Origin: an uncultured Geobacteraceae bacterium
GTDB taxonomy: Bacteria > Desulfobacterota > Desulfuromonadia > Geobacterales > Pseudopelobacteraceae
Assembly: GCA_903876875.1 (NCBI GenBank)
Contig: CAIRBT010000057.1
Span: 1 to 64,000, forward strand
Reading direction: 5' to 3'
DNA: 64,000 nt
A program made the translations under genes and the position numbers. The notes under the pieces were generated by a model. It had not been told where the DNA came from, did not search any database, and worked only from the letters and a program-made list of their open reading frames with translations. This document shows positions 8,726 through 17,816 of this stretch, one piece after another. How positions within the stretch are numbered: the stretch's first letter is position 1; every line of letters starts with the position of its first letter.

Positions 8726-10507
8726 CTATTCAAGTGCCATGAAGCGACATGCATCATAACAGGATTTGCACTTTGTACATTTTTCCTTGTCGAGATAGGC
8801 AAGTTGCCCTTTTTCCCAGACAATCGCATCAACCGGACAGGCTTTTTTACAGGCACCACACTTAACGCATTTGTCTTCCACAACCTGCCACAGGAGTAAC
8901 TCTTTGCAGCAGTTTGAGGGGCAGCGCTTGTCGTTGATATGGGCTTCATACTCATCACGGAAATAGTTAATCGTGGAAAGAATCGGATTCGGTGCTGTTT
9001 GGCCCAAACCGCACAGTGATGCTTTCTTGATTGCAATACCGAGATCCTGAAGGGTAGCAATATCAGTTGGCTCACCCCGTCCTTCCGTAATCCGCTCAAG
9101 AATGTCAAGCATAACTTTCAAGCCGATGCGGCAGGGTACGCATTTACCGCATGATTCCATACGGGTAAAGTTCAGGAAGAAGCGTGACACATCAACCATG
9201 CAGGTTGTTTCATCCATAACAACGAGACCACCGGAACCCATCATAGCACCAGCTTTGATCAATGAATCATAGTCAACAGGCGTATCAAGAATTTCGGCTG
9301 GAATACAACCACCGGATGGGCCACCGGCCTGAACGGCCTTGAATTTACGGTTGTTAGCAATACCACCGCACACATCGTAGATAACTTCACGTATTTTCAT
9401 GCCCGCCGGCACTTCTACAAGACCAGTGTGCTTTACCTTGCCGGTGACCGCAAATATTTTTGTACCTTTGGTGGTATCAGTACCAAGAGAGGCGTACCAG
9501 TCGCCCCCTTTGTTGATGATGTGACGCACGTTACCAAAAGTTTCAACGTTATTAATGTTGGTCGGTTTACCCCACAGACCACGTACTGCCGGGAAAGGAG
9601 GACGGGGGCGACTCATGCCGCGATGCCCTTCAATAGAAGCCATCAGTGCTGTTTCCTCACCGCAAACGAATGCACCGGCACCCATTTTGATACGCATATC
9701 AAAATCGAAACCCCACCCCTGAATATTTTTTCCCAGGTAGTTTTTCTCATAGCAGATATCGATGGCATGCTGCAGACGTTGAACGGCCAGCGGATATTCT
9801 GCACGTACGTATACGTAGCCGAAGTCACAACCAATTGCATAGGCAGCAACCATCATGCCTTCAATAATACAGAACGGGTCGCCTTCAAGAAGGGAACGGT
9901 CCATAAAAGCACCCGGGTCACCTTCATCGGCATTACAGATCAAATACTTATGATCACCAGGAGAGGCTTTGCAGAAAGACCATTTCATGCCGGTAGGGAA
10001 ACCACCGCCCCCACGGCCACGAAGTCCGGATTTTTTGACCTCTTCAATAACTTCTTCCGGTTTCATCTGCTTAATACATTTTTCAATCGCCTTGAATCCA
10101 TCTTCTGCCATGTATGCATCAATGCTATCAGGGTCAATCTGACCGCACCCGGTCATAACTACGCGCATCTGGGCATCAACAAACTGGTTATAGTAAGGCT
10201 TTGCCTTTCTCTTCTCCATTATCGCATGGTTAACGATATGTTCGTCGATGATCTTTTCAACTTCTTCCGGCTTAACAAAGTCGTAGGTCACCCGTCCCTG
10301 ATCCGGAGTGATGATATCGACCAGAACGTCGTTGGCACACAAACCCCGGCAGCCGGTTTTTATAACATCACACCGTTTACCGACGACCGCGTTGACACCT
10401 TTAGCAGCAAGATGCTGTACGAAGGCTGCCTCAACTTCTTTGGCACCCATCGAAACTCCACCGGTTCCCTGGCAGATCAGAATTTTTATACCCGTGTTTT
10501 CGCTCAT
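8726..10507 (-). CDS. nuoF: NADH-quinone oxidoreductase subunit F with C-terminal ferredoxin domain
   Basis: The NADH-oxidising flavoprotein subunit. The 593 aa divide into an N-terminal thioredoxin-like ferredoxin domain (about 1-90), the FMN/NADH core with GLRGRGGGGFPTGMKW (162-176) and CNADEGDPGAF (191-201), the N3 cluster cysteines C453, C456, C459 and C499, and a C-terminal 2x[4Fe-4S] domain (C547/550/553/557 and C577/580/583/587). The two terminal domains are absent from E. coli NuoF and typical of HndC/HoxF-like proteins. In the N-terminal domain the second expected cluster cysteine is Gly17, so only C12, C53 and C57 remain. It lies between nuoE and nuoG. Confidence 0.95.
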   Translation of the reverse strand: MSENTGIKILICQGTGGVSMGAKEVEAAFVQHLAAKGVNAVVGKRCDVIKTGCRGLCANDVLVDIITPDQGRVTYDFVKPEEVEKIIDEHIVNHAIMEKRKAKPYYNQFVDAQMRVVMTGCGQIDPDSIDAYMAEDGFKAIEKCIKQMKPEEVIEEVKKSGLRGRGGGGFPTGMKWSFCKASPGDHKYLICNADEGDPGAFMDRSLLEGDPFCIIEGMMVAAYAIGCDFGYVYVRAEYPLAVQRLQHAIDICYEKNYLGKNIQGWGFDFDMRIKMGAGAFVCGEETALMASIEGHRGMSRPRPPFPAVRGLWGKPTNINNVETFGNVRHIINKGGDWYASLGTDTTKGTKIFAVTGKVKHTGLVEVPAGMKIREVIYDVCGGIANNRKFKAVQAGGPSGGCIPAEILDTPVDYDSLIKAGAMMGSGGLVVMDETTCMVDVSRFFLNFTRMESCGKCVPCRIGLKVMLDILERITEGRGEPTDIATLQDLGIAIKKASLCGLGQTAPNPILSTINYFRDEYEAHINDKRCPSNCCKELLLWQVVEDKCVKCGACKKACPVDAIVWEKGQLAYLDKEKCTKCKSCYDACRFMALE

Positions 10508-10546
10508 GACTCAATTGTCCCCTGCTGGATAGTTTCGATCTACCGG

Positions 10547-11059
10547 CTATTTCATCGGTCGCTGACTGTAATCAGTGACGATTTCGTCAACCTTCTGTAC
10601 CGTCATACCACCATAGGTGGAATCATTTACCATGGCCAGTGGTGCCATACCACAAGCACCCAGACAGGCAACTTTTTCAAAGGTGAAACGCAAGTCGGGA
10701 GTTGTTTCTGCGTGACCAATGTGCAGCTTGTCAAAGAATGTCTCAACTATTCGCGGTGCGCCCTGAACATGGCAGGCGGTTCCAACGCAAACCCTGATAA
10801 TGAACCTGCCGCGAGGTTTAAGATGAAATTGTGCGTAAAATGTCAGTACGCCGTAAATCTGACTTGGATAGACATTAAGCCGCTCGGCCACATGGTCTGC
10901 AACCACACGGGGTACATAGCCATATTCATCCTGAACGCCCTGAAGCACGGGCATAAGGTTACCAGGAATGTCAATATATTTGTCTATAACAGCATCGGCA
11001 ATGGAAAGATCGATTTCCGGCTCTTGCTCTGTATTATTCTGCGCTGCTACGTCACTCAT
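10547..11059 (-). CDS. nuoE: NADH-quinone oxidoreductase subunit E
   Basis: The 24-kDa thioredoxin-like [2Fe-2S] subunit (cluster N1a) that pairs with NuoF. Ligand motifs CVGTACHVQGA and ACLGACGMAP are both present. The ORF track starts three codons earlier, but that ATG abuts the AAGGAG ribosome site; the ATG at 11059 (MSDVAAQ) has proper spacing of about 9 bases, giving 170 aa. The gene sits between nuoD and nuoF. Confidence 0.95.
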   Translation of the reverse strand: MSDVAAQNNTEQEPEIDLSIADAVIDKYIDIPGNLMPVLQGVQDEYGYVPRVVADHVAERLNVYPSQIYGVLTFYAQFHLKPRGRFIIRVCVGTACHVQGAPRIVETFFDKLHIGHAETTPDLRFTFEKVACLGACGMAPLAMVNDSTYGGMTVQKVDEIVTDYSQRPMK

Positions 11060-11088
11060 GCGCCCCATCTCCTTTGGTCGTGCGGGAG

Positions 11089-12261
11089 TTATCTGTCAAT
11101 TTCACCAAGAACAATGTCAAGGGTTCCGATTACGGCAACAAGGTCGGCAATCATTGAGCCAACACTCATCTGCTCGATGGCCTGCAGATTGACAAAAGAA
11201 GGTGGTCTTATTCTCAAACGTTCCGGCATATTACCGCCATCACTGACAATATAGAAACCAAGTTCACCTTTCGGTGCTTCTACACCCTGGTACACTTCAC
11301 CTTCCGGAGCGTAAAAACCCTCGGAAGCAATTTTGAAGTGGTGAATAAGCCCTTCGATACTGTTGTAGACATTTTCTTTGGGCGGGTAACAGACCTGCGG
11401 ACAGTCAGCAAGCACGGATCCCGGCTTTAGGCGATCAAGTGCCTGACGGACAATTTTGATGGATTCGCGCATCTCAATGAGACGCACTTTGTAACGATCA
11501 AAAGTGTCACATTCTTTGCCGACCGGCACCTGGAACTGATATTTTTCGTACCCTGCATAGGGTATATCCCGTCTCAAATCCCAATCAACGCCCGAACCAC
11601 GGAGTGCGGGTCCGGTAATACCGATGTCGATTGCGTTCTCTGCGGAAATTATGCCGTTACCAATGGTACGTTTGAGCCAGATCGGGTTTGTCGTCAGCAG
11701 ACCTTCATATTGATCGAGGTAGCCTGGCATGACGTCGATAAAGTCACTGACCTTTTTGACAAAGCCTTCCGGCACATCTTGGGAAAGACCGCCAACACGG
11801 AAGAAGTTTGAAGTCATACGGGCACCGGATATCTGCTCGTATATTTCCATGATCGTTTCACGCTCACGGAAGGCATAGATGAAGACCGTCATAGCACCAA
11901 TATCTAGGGCGTGGCAGGCGATCCAGACCAGATGGGACTGCAATCTGGTTAATTCTGCCATTATGATCCTTATGGTTTCAGCACGTTCCGGTATCTCAAC
12001 AGCCATCAACTTTTCAACTGCCAGAATGTACCCCAGATTGTTACTCATGGGAGCAAGATAATCAAGGCGATCAGTCAGTGGCAAAATCTGATGGTATGTA
12101 CGATGCTCGGACAGTTTTTCAACGCCGCGATGGAGGAAACCGATATGGGGAGTTACCTTGACGATTACCTCACCATCGAGTTCAAGTACCAGCCGTAACA
12201 CGCCGTGTGTACTCGGATGCTGTGGCCCCATGTTTAATGTCATTGTTTCTTTATTTGCCAT
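11089..12261 (-). CDS. nuoD: NADH-quinone oxidoreductase subunit D
   Basis: The 49-kDa subunit, related to the large subunit of NiFe hydrogenases; with NuoB it forms the quinone site. The 390 aa sequence begins with the family NMGPQHPSTHGVLRLVLEL and includes PHIGFLHRGVEKLSE, with the quinone-site His-Gly region near residue 20. It is separate from nuoC, unlike the fused nuoCD of E. coli. A GAGG ribosome site precedes the ATG. Confidence 0.97.
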   Translation of the reverse strand: MANKETMTLNMGPQHPSTHGVLRLVLELDGEVIVKVTPHIGFLHRGVEKLSEHRTYHQILPLTDRLDYLAPMSNNLGYILAVEKLMAVEIPERAETIRIIMAELTRLQSHLVWIACHALDIGAMTVFIYAFRERETIMEIYEQISGARMTSNFFRVGGLSQDVPEGFVKKVSDFIDVMPGYLDQYEGLLTTNPIWLKRTIGNGIISAENAIDIGITGPALRGSGVDWDLRRDIPYAGYEKYQFQVPVGKECDTFDRYKVRLIEMRESIKIVRQALDRLKPGSVLADCPQVCYPPKENVYNSIEGLIHHFKIASEGFYAPEGEVYQGVEAPKGELGFYIVSDGGNMPERLRIRPPSFVNLQAIEQMSVGSMIADLVAVIGTLDIVLGEIDR

Positions 12262-12303
12262 GTATCGCCTCTTCTGATATCGAATTACCGTACGATGTTT
12301 AAA

Positions 12304-12792
12304 CTATGACAAGCGCCCTTTGTAAGGTTCGCGATCAGGGCCCTGTACCGGATAATCTTTTCTGAGTGGATGACCGACCCAATCATCAAGCATGAGGATA
12401 CGCCGCAGGTCAGGATGTCCCTCAAAGTTTATGCCAAAAAGGTCAAAAACTTCTCGTTCAAGCCAGTTTGCAGTGCCCCATACAACTGAAGCAGACGGTA
12501 TCGTACAGCTTTCTTCCGAAACCGGTGTCTTAATACGCAGCCGATCCTTGTTCGGAATCGAACAGAGCAGGTAGACTACCAGAAAGCGTTCATCTGCTTT
12601 TCCCTGATTATCAACTGCCGTAAGGTCAGTTAGCAGGTTATACTGAAGTGACTGTTTGAGGAAAGTGAGGATATCCGATATGGCATCCTTTTTCACGGTC
12701 ACCGTTACCTCACCCCTGAATTCTACGACATCAATGATTGAAGCGGCGAATTTTTCTCTCAGTTTCAGAACTGCACGATTATTTTCTGCCAT
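12304..12792 (-). CDS. nuoC: NADH-quinone oxidoreductase subunit C
   Basis: The 30-kDa peripheral subunit of complex I. The family block WLEREVFDLFGINFEGHPDLRRILMLDDW lies in the C-terminal half, and the protein ends PDREPYKGRLS. The track uses a TTG at 12801 that directly abuts AAAGGG; the ATG at 12792 (MAENNRAV) has normal spacing and is preferred, giving 162 aa. It is an independent gene, not fused to nuoD. Confidence 0.94.
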   Translation of the reverse strand: MAENNRAVLKLREKFAASIIDVVEFRGEVTVTVKKDAISDILTFLKQSLQYNLLTDLTAVDNQGKADERFLVVYLLCSIPNKDRLRIKTPVSEESCTIPSASVVWGTANWLEREVFDLFGINFEGHPDLRRILMLDDWVGHPLRKDYPVQGPDREPYKGRLS

Positions 12793-12845
12793 AATATCCA
12801 ACCCTTTTGTGGGATTTGTGATGATTAGTGCTGCTTACGTTTCCG

Positions 12846-13361
12846 TTAGGCGGCTTCCGGAATATACCGTTGACCCAAGCCGATCGCTGAACCAAATGAG
12901 TTACGCTCAGTCATAATCTTATCCTGAAGCTTCATCAGACCATACAGCAAAGCTTCTGGACGTGGGGGGCACCCGGGAATATAAACATCAACCGGCAGTG
13001 CTTCGTCAATTCCCTGTAATACACTGTAGGTATCGAAAATACCACCGGAACAGGCACAGGCACCCATGGCAATAACCCATTTTGGTTCCGGCATCTGCTC
13101 GTAAACGGTTTTGATGACCGGTAGCATCTTCTTGGTGACAGTGCCGGCAATGATAATACAGTCGGACTGACGGGGCGATGCCCTGAAGATAATGCCAAAA
13201 CGGTCAAGGTCGTTGTGGGAAGCACCGGCTGCCATCATTTCAATAGCACAGCATGCCAAACCGAAGGTCATCGGCCAGATGGATGATTTCCGGGACCAGT
13301 TTACCAAAAGATCCAGTGACGTGGTGATAACGTTATCGCCAAGCGGATTGTCTACTCCCAT
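12846..13361 (-). CDS. nuoB: NADH-quinone oxidoreductase subunit B
   Basis: The PSST-type subunit that holds the terminal cluster N2, which reduces the quinone. The tandem cysteines in [14 protein letters not shown], plus MGACACSGG and [12 protein letters not shown], supply the ligands. The ATG at 13361 (MGVDNPLGD) has AAGGAG eight bases upstream and is chosen over the track start seven codons earlier, giving 171 aa. The start overlaps the end of nuoA by 10 bases, so translation is probably coupled. Confidence 0.96.
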   Translation of the reverse strand: MGVDNPLGDNVITTSLDLLVNWSRKSSIWPMTFGLACCAIEMMAAGASHNDLDRFGIIFRASPRQSDCIIIAGTVTKKMLPVIKTVYEQMPEPKWVIAMGACACSGGIFDTYSVLQGIDEALPVDVYIPGCPPRPEALLYGLMKLQDKIMTERNSFGSAIGLGQRYIPEAA

Positions 13362-13708
13362 TCCAGCGCTCCTTTTTTCCAAACGTAAATATAACCGACA
13401 AACAGTATAACGATGAAAAGTCCCATCTCAACCAGACCAAACATGCCAAGCTTCTTGTAGAGAATAGCCCAGGGATAGAGAAATACAGCTTCAATATCGA
13501 AGAGGATAAACATCATAGCAATCAGATAAAACTTGATCGAGTAACGCTCACGGGCTGTACCTACCGGATCACAACCACTTTCATAGGGCTGCAGCTTAAC
13601 TGCGGACGGTTTTTTGGGGCCAATCAGTGACGACATGACCAGGGAAACGAGACCAAACCCGATGGCCACAAGCACCAGAAGTAGTATTGGCAGATAAGCA
13701 CCAAGCAT
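13352..13708 (-). CDS. nuoA: NADH-quinone oxidoreductase subunit A
   Basis: A small three-helix membrane subunit of complex I and the first gene of the operon. The 118 aa sequence has the family segments [24 protein letters not shown] and [27 protein letters not shown] sequence precedes the ATG. A near-consensus promoter lies about 50 bases upstream. Confidence 0.97.
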   Translation of the reverse strand: MLGAYLPILLLVLVAIGFGLVSLVMSSLIGPKKPSAVKLQPYESGCDPVGTARERYSIKFYLIAMMFILFDIEAVFLYPWAILYKKLGMFGLVEMGLFIVILFVGYIYVWKKGALEWE

Positions 13709-13732
13709 TAGACATCCTCCTCACTGCGGACG

Positions 13733-13745
13733 GTATACTGTATAC
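13733..13745. promoter_or_regulatory. GTATAC repeat, possible operator of the nuo operon
   Basis: The 13 bases GTATACTGTATAC hold two copies of the palindrome GTATAC one base apart. They lie between the nuo -10 element and the nuoA ribosome site, so a bound protein could block transcription. No regulator is identified. Confidence 0.3.
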
Positions 13746-13755
13746 AAACGCTACT

Positions 13756-13784
13756 TAAATAGGTTATTTGAGGTTTCTTGTCAA
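13756..13784 (-). promoter_or_regulatory. Promoter of the nuo operon
   Basis: On the minus strand TTGACA (13784-13779) is followed after 17 bases by TATTTA (13761-13756). This is a close match to the housekeeping sigma consensus and lies about 50 bases before the nuoA start. Confidence 0.65.
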
Positions 13785-13860
13785 CTGTTTTTTTACTTCT
13801 CTCCATTTTACAGTTCTCCGTACTGTTTCATAAATCACAAATGAAATTACTGCTTTACCA

Positions 13861-13890
13861 TTGACATTTCTTTCACTTTCATGATATTTG
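13861..13890 (+). promoter_or_regulatory. Promoter of hemL
   Basis: TTGACA at 13861 is followed after 18 bases by TATTTG at 13885 (or after 17 by ATATTT). It points to hemL about 60 bases away and is divergent from the nuo promoter. Confidence 0.5.
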
Positions 13891-13948
13891 ATGAGGATGT
13901 CGACGTATCGGAATTCTCCATATTTTCACCTAAAAAGAGAGAACATTC

Positions 13949-15235
13949 ATGAATCATTCACGCTCCAGTACACTTTTTGCTCAGGCTAAAATTGCCATCC
14001 CCGGCGGCGTCAACAGCCCGGTACGGGCTTTCAAGTCCGTAGGTGCCGATCCTCTTTTCATTAAAAAGGCATCAGGATGCCATATCTATGATGAAGATGG
14101 CAACTCGTTCATCGATTTTGTTGGCTCATGGGGACCAATGATTGTTGGTCATTGCCACCCTGATATTGTGCAGGCCGTTCACGATACCATGAATAGTGGT
14201 GCCAGCTTTGGTGCCCCCACCGAGCGGGAGACAATCCTCGCAAACATGGTGATTGAGGCAGTTCCCTCCATAGAGATGGTGCGTATGGTCAGTTCGGGCA
14301 CCGAGGCCACCATGAGTGCTATTCGAGTCGCCCGTGGTTTTACCGGCAGAGATAAAATTATTAAATTTTCTGGCTGCTATCATGGTCATGCTGATTCACT
14401 CCTCGTGAAAGCAGGTTCGGGTGCTGCCACTTTTGGTGTACCTGATTCACCCGGAGTTCCTGCCGATGTTGCCCGCCTTACCCTGACTGCCGAATATAAT
14501 TCACTAGATTCAGTAAAGAAGCTCGTTGCCGACAATAAAGACTCAATAGCCTGTATTATTGTCGAACCGGTTGCCGGTAATATGGGGACCGTCCCCCCAC
14601 GGGAAGGATTTCTGGAAGGATTGAAAGAAATATGTACCTTGGAGGGGATTATTCTCATTTTTGACGAGGTAATGTCTGGCTTTCGGGTTGCCTACGGCGG
14701 TGCACAGGAGTTGTACGGCGTGACACCGGACATGACCACTCTGGGCAAAATAATCGGCGGCGGCCTGCCAGTGGGAGCGTTTGGTGGTAAGCGGGAGATC
14801 ATGGAAAAGCTCTCCCCTTCCGGCGGGATCTACCAGGCGGGTACGTTATCAGGTAACCCCCTTGCCATGTCAGCCGGTATAGCAACCTTGAATATACTCA
14901 AACAGCCCGGGTTCTACAGCCGTCTCGAAGAGAAGAGCCGTATTATTGCCGAAGGGATCGCCCAGGCTGCACAGAAAGCCGGGTACCCTATTTACTCTAC
15001 CCGGGTCGGCAGCATGTTTTGTGCTTTCTTCACCAAAGGAGAGGTTATTGACTGGCCAACAGCGTCCCGATCCGACACGGCTGCTTTTGCTAAGTATTAT
15101 CTCGCCATGCTTGATGAAGGGGTATATCTGGCGCCATCCCAGTACGAGACAGCTTTCGTTTCTGCCGCCCATGGCGACGCAGAAATTGAGCGTACCATTG
15201 CTGCCGCCGAAAAATGTTTTAAATTGATTGCCTGA
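13949..15235 (+). CDS. hemL: Glutamate-1-semialdehyde 2,1-aminomutase
   Basis: A cytoplasmic PLP enzyme that converts glutamate-1-semialdehyde to 5-aminolevulinate in the C5 route of haem synthesis. The 428 aa sequence has family features: [16 protein letters not shown] near the start, the gating [33 protein letters not shown], the PLP aspartate in [10 protein letters not shown] and the Schiff-base Lys267 in [19 protein letters not shown]. An AGAGAG ribosome site precedes the ATG. It is divergent from the nuo operon and upstream of the ATP synthase Fo genes. Confidence 0.97.
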   Translation: MNHSRSSTLFAQAKIAIPGGVNSPVRAFKSVGADPLFIKKASGCHIYDEDGNSFIDFVGSWGPMIVGHCHPDIVQAVHDTMNSGASFGAPTERETILANMVIEAVPSIEMVRMVSSGTEATMSAIRVARGFTGRDKIIKFSGCYHGHADSLLVKAGSGAATFGVPDSPGVPADVARLTLTAEYNSLDSVKKLVADNKDSIACIIVEPVAGNMGTVPPREGFLEGLKEICTLEGIILIFDEVMSGFRVAYGGAQELYGVTPDMTTLGKIIGGGLPVGAFGGKREIMEKLSPSGGIYQAGTLSGNPLAMSAGIATLNILKQPGFYSRLEEKSRIIAEGIAQAAQKAGYPIYSTRVGSMFCAFFTKGEVIDWPTASRSDTAAFAKYYLAMLDEGVYLAPSQYETAFVSAAHGDAEIERTIAAAEKCFKLIA

Positions 15236-15254
15236 GCGGTGTCTTCGTTTCTAT

Positions 15255-15284
15255 TTGACATACCGGAGTTACCTATGGTAATGA
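15255..15284 (+). promoter_or_regulatory. Promoter of the Fo genes
   Basis: TTGACA at 15255 is followed after 18 bases by TAATGA at 15279, in the 86-base gap between hemL and the first atp gene. The arrangement fits a separate promoter for atpZ-atpI-atpB-atpE. Confidence 0.45.
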
Positions 15285-15321
15285 ATACCGGTTTTGAGTA
15301 CTTTAATCTGGCTCTTGTACC

Positions 15322-15558
15322 ATGAATTCAAACAACCGCCAGCTGTTTCAGAATCTTGCCATGGTTTCCAGCATGGGCATATCTGTAGTGCTTGCCATCG
15401 GAATCGGCGTCTGGTTTGGTCTGATGTTAGACAGTTGGTTTGACACAAAACCTTGGTTCTTTTATATTTTTCTTTTGATCGGTATTGCCGCTGGTTTTAA
15501 GAATGTTTATGTCATCGCCGGCAGGGAGATTCGCAAAAGTGATGATGCAACTCCTTGA
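15322..15558 (+). CDS. atpZ: AtpZ/AtpI-family ATP synthase accessory protein
   Basis: A 78 aa membrane protein with two hydrophobic helices (about 13-35 and 45-63) and the AtpZ-type pattern IGIGVWFGLMLDSWFDTKPW. Proteins of this family are encoded just before Fo genes and are thought to help c-ring assembly or magnesium uptake. The ribosome site is weak. It overlaps the next gene by about 17 bases. Confidence 0.75.
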   Translation: MNSNNRQLFQNLAMVSSMGISVVLAIGIGVWFGLMLDSWFDTKPWFFYIFLLIGIAAGFKNVYVIAGREIRKSDDATP

Positions 15559-15922
15559 AGAGAAGATTTTTGGCATCGTCCTGAAGGGAAGTCTGGGGCT
15601 TGTATCCGTTCTCAGCATCGGTGCCTTGGTATTTTTTTCTGTGCCTGTTGCTCTTGGAATACTGGTTGGCGGAATTATTGCGGTAGTTAATTTTGTCTGG
15701 ATCCGCAGCGTGCTGCAACGGATTCTCGTACAGTTACCGGCGAGAGCTTCTCTGTATGCACAGATCAGATACGTCGGACGCTTAACTGTCTTCGCCATTG
15801 TACTTTATTTTATTATTACTTCCGGTTGGTTTTCGCTGGCTGGGCTTTTTATCGGTCTTTCGGTTGTTGTGATATCTATTATCGCACTTTCACTATACGG
15901 CGCCCTACGCGCAGGAGGTTAG
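15542..15922 (+). CDS. atpI: ATP synthase subunit I
   Basis: A membrane protein of about 126 aa with four predicted helices and no soluble domain, at the usual place of the ATP synthase protein I family immediately before atpB. The track ORF starts at 15485, inside atpZ; the ATG at 15542 (or the GTG three bases earlier) follows GGGAG and is more likely. The exact role in the family is uncertain; assembly of the c ring is proposed. It is 4 bases from atpB. Confidence 0.7.
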   Translation: MMQLLEEKIFGIVLKGSLGLVSVLSIGALVFFSVPVALGILVGGIIAVVNFVWIRSVLQRILVQLPARASLYAQIRYVGRLTVFAIVLYFIITSGWFSLAGLFIGLSVVVISIIALSLYGALRAGG

Positions 15923-15926
15923 CTCC

Positions 15927-16616
15927 ATGGTTCATCCTTTACTGTTTCTGGAATTTTTCCGCAAGTTACTGGCACCCCTTCATATTACCGGTGCCAGTGC
16001 CGACGCAATCGCCTACACCTGGCTGATTATTGTTCTCTTGCTGGTGTTGTCTCTGATGGCAACCTCTGCCCTCAAGTCTATTCCAAGTGGCATGCAGAAC
16101 TTTATGGAAACCGTCATTGGCGGCATTGAAACCATGATAGTCGATACCATGGGAGAACATGGGCGGCCGTTTTTTCCACTCATTGCCACACTGGCAATCT
16201 TTGTGCTTGTCTCCAACCTGATTGGTCTGATTCCCGGTTTTTTCCCACCGACCGCCAATATTAATACCACAGCGGCCTGTGCGGTTATCGTTTTTGTATC
16301 GACCCATGTGGTTGGCATCAAGCATCACGGCCTGCACTATCTCAAGCATTTCTGCGGCCCCATCGCCTGGCTTGCTCCTGTTATGTTCTTTATTGAGGTT
16401 ATTGGTCACCTGAGCCGCCCTGTTTCGCTGACACTGCGTCTCTTCGGTAACATGAACGGTCACGAGCTGGTTTTGATGATATTCTTCGGTCTGGCACCGT
16501 TTCTGGTTCCACTGCCGATGATGCTGATGGGTGTGCTGGTTTCTTTCATCCAGGCCTTTGTCTTCATGCTGCTGGCAATGATCTACATTCAGGGATCCCT
16601 GGAAGAGGCACACTGA
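15927..16616 (+). CDS. atpB: ATP synthase Fo subunit a
   Basis: The stator membrane subunit that forms the ion half-channels against the c ring. The 229 aa hydrophobic sequence contains the essential arginine in [15 protein letters not shown], the diagnostic block of the family, and ends in [13 protein letters not shown]. The genes for b and delta subunits and F1 are not in the window, so the ATP synthase genes are split into at least two loci. Confidence 0.96.
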   Translation: MVHPLLFLEFFRKLLAPLHITGASADAIAYTWLIIVLLLVLSLMATSALKSIPSGMQNFMETVIGGIETMIVDTMGEHGRPFFPLIATLAIFVLVSNLIGLIPGFFPPTANINTTAACAVIVFVSTHVVGIKHHGLHYLKHFCGPIAWLAPVMFFIEVIGHLSRPVSLTLRLFGNMNGHELVLMIFFGLAPFLVPLPMMLMGVLVSFIQAFVFMLLAMIYIQGSLEEAH

Positions 16617-16689
16617 TTCAGCGCTTTTTTCTCTTTACTTAATTACTCCTATACTGTTTAGGAGACATAACCATACGGAGGTAGTAAAA

Positions 16690-16965
16690 ATGAGTTTTTT
16701 CACGATGTGCGTTCTGGCAGCAGGTATTGGTATGGCACTGGGCACCGTAGGAACCGGCATTGGCCAGGGTCTTGCTGTTAAAAGTGCAGTTGAAGGTGTT
16801 TCCCGTAACCCCGGCGCTTCCGGGAAAATCCTGACCACCATGATGATCGGTCTGGCCATGATCGAATCCCTCGCAATCTATGCACTGGTTGTCTGTCTGA
16901 TCATCCTCTTCGCTAACCCCTACAAAGATATCGCTATCAAACTTGCTGAAACCGTTGCTAAGTAA
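16690..16965 (+). CDS. atpE: ATP synthase Fo subunit c
   Basis: The rotor-ring subunit: two helices joined by the polar loop GVSRNPGASGK (36-46). The ion-binding glutamate is Glu59 in AMIESLAIYALV. Gln26 in helix 1 and Ser60 and Tyr64 in helix 2 match positions that bind sodium in known Na+ c rings, while the threonine usual at the next position is Leu61. GGAGG precedes the ATG. A strong terminator follows, so atpE ends the transcript. Confidence 0.95.
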   Translation: MSFFTMCVLAAGIGMALGTVGTGIGQGLAVKSAVEGVSRNPGASGKILTTMMIGLAMIESLAIYALVVCLIILFANPYKDIAIKLAETVAK

Positions 16966-16991
16966 TTTAAAGGCATCATTAAAGTAGACAC

Positions 16992-17030
16992 AAGAAAGGG
17001 CATCCGATTGCGGATGCCCTTTCTTGTTTT
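16992..17030 (+). terminator. Rho-independent terminator after atpE
   Basis: A perfect 15-bp stem (AAGAAAGGGCATCCG paired with CGGATGCCCTTTCTT), a four-base loop ATTG and a GTTTT tail. It lies between convergent genes and may serve both strands. Confidence 0.9.
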
Positions 17031-17045
17031 ATGATATCGCCACGT

Positions 17046-17816
17046 TTATTCGTCTTCTTTTAAAGCCCCACTAACTTCCGATGAAGGGAGCGTTTCAACA
17101 AGATGACCATCCCTACCCCGCATAACCATCCTCACCTGATACCGGTACGTTATATCCCGTTCAACAAGAGCATCCTGATACTCACCTCCGGAAAGAGGTT
17201 CCCTGTTAACCGGCAGGAAGGAACGTTGGGCTTGCTCGGCAGTAATCCGATAGATATTGTAACCCACCAGCTGCCACGCAGGTGATTCTGTCGCGGTAAT
17301 GCGTACTCTGATATCGGTTGGCGTTGACTCCACGGCAACAGTCGGTCCCGCGAGAGGAGGCTCGACAACGACATTTTTGATCTCTGCCACCGCCCCTTCC
17401 ACACCATCTGCCATGAAAGGCACCAGATTATACGAATAGGAAAAACCGCTTTTAACATCCTCGTCAATCAGCACCAAGCGACTCCCCCGGTGCTGAACAT
17501 AAGGGGGCAATGAATCGACATACAATCGTCGCAACAACTGGTAGCCGGTGGTGCATGAACGGCAGACCTCTTCATGGGCATCAATAACCCTTCGACTTAT
17601 CTTAATGCCCGATATATGCGGCATTACACCTCCTGCACGGTTTTTTTCCGGCAGAGCGAATTCCAGCCTGACCGAAGCACCACTTTGACGTGCTTCAAGA
17701 GCATTCGGTGCTTCCGGTACCAGCATATCCGGGTAGATGAGTGTGCCCTTCCTGCCACAACCGGACATGACGACCGGCAATGCGATAAAAAGTGTTAACT
17801 TCGCAAATACCTTCAT
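17046..17816 (-). CDS. Lipoprotein with fibronectin-like repeats
   Basis: The signal peptide ends in the lipobox VMSGC, so the mature protein starts at Cys20 and is lipid-anchored. It continues GRKGTLIYPD, which resembles the start of the small LptM-type lipoproteins found beside argH or lysA in many proteobacteria. The rest (about 40-256) looks like two fibronectin type III-like beta domains (for example GFSYSYNLVPFMADG and ITYRYQVRMVMRG). Function is unknown. The start overlaps the stop of the upstream gspB-like gene by 4 bases. Confidence 0.7.
   Translation of the reverse strand: MKVFAKLTLFIALPVVMSGCGRKGTLIYPDMLVPEAPNALEARQSGASVRLEFALPEKNRAGGVMPHISGIKISRRVIDAHEEVCRSCTTGYQLLRRLYVDSLPPYVQHRGSRLVLIDEDVKSGFSYSYNLVPFMADGVEGAVAEIKNVVVEPPLAGPTVAVESTPTDIRVRITATESPAWQLVGYNIYRITAEQAQRSFLPVNREPLSGGEYQDALVERDITYRYQVRMVMRGRDGHLVETLPSSEVSGALKEDE

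Noticed and set aside
9428-11254. A 608-codon plus-strand ORF opposite nuoF, nuoE and nuoD
   Set aside because: It is antisense to genes with clear cluster and flavin motifs; its translation shows no domain and has no ribosome site. It is a shadow of biased codon use.
15485-15541. The upstream extension of the atpI ORF
   Set aside because: It lies wholly inside atpZ in another frame and lacks a ribosome site; the start near 15542 is better.
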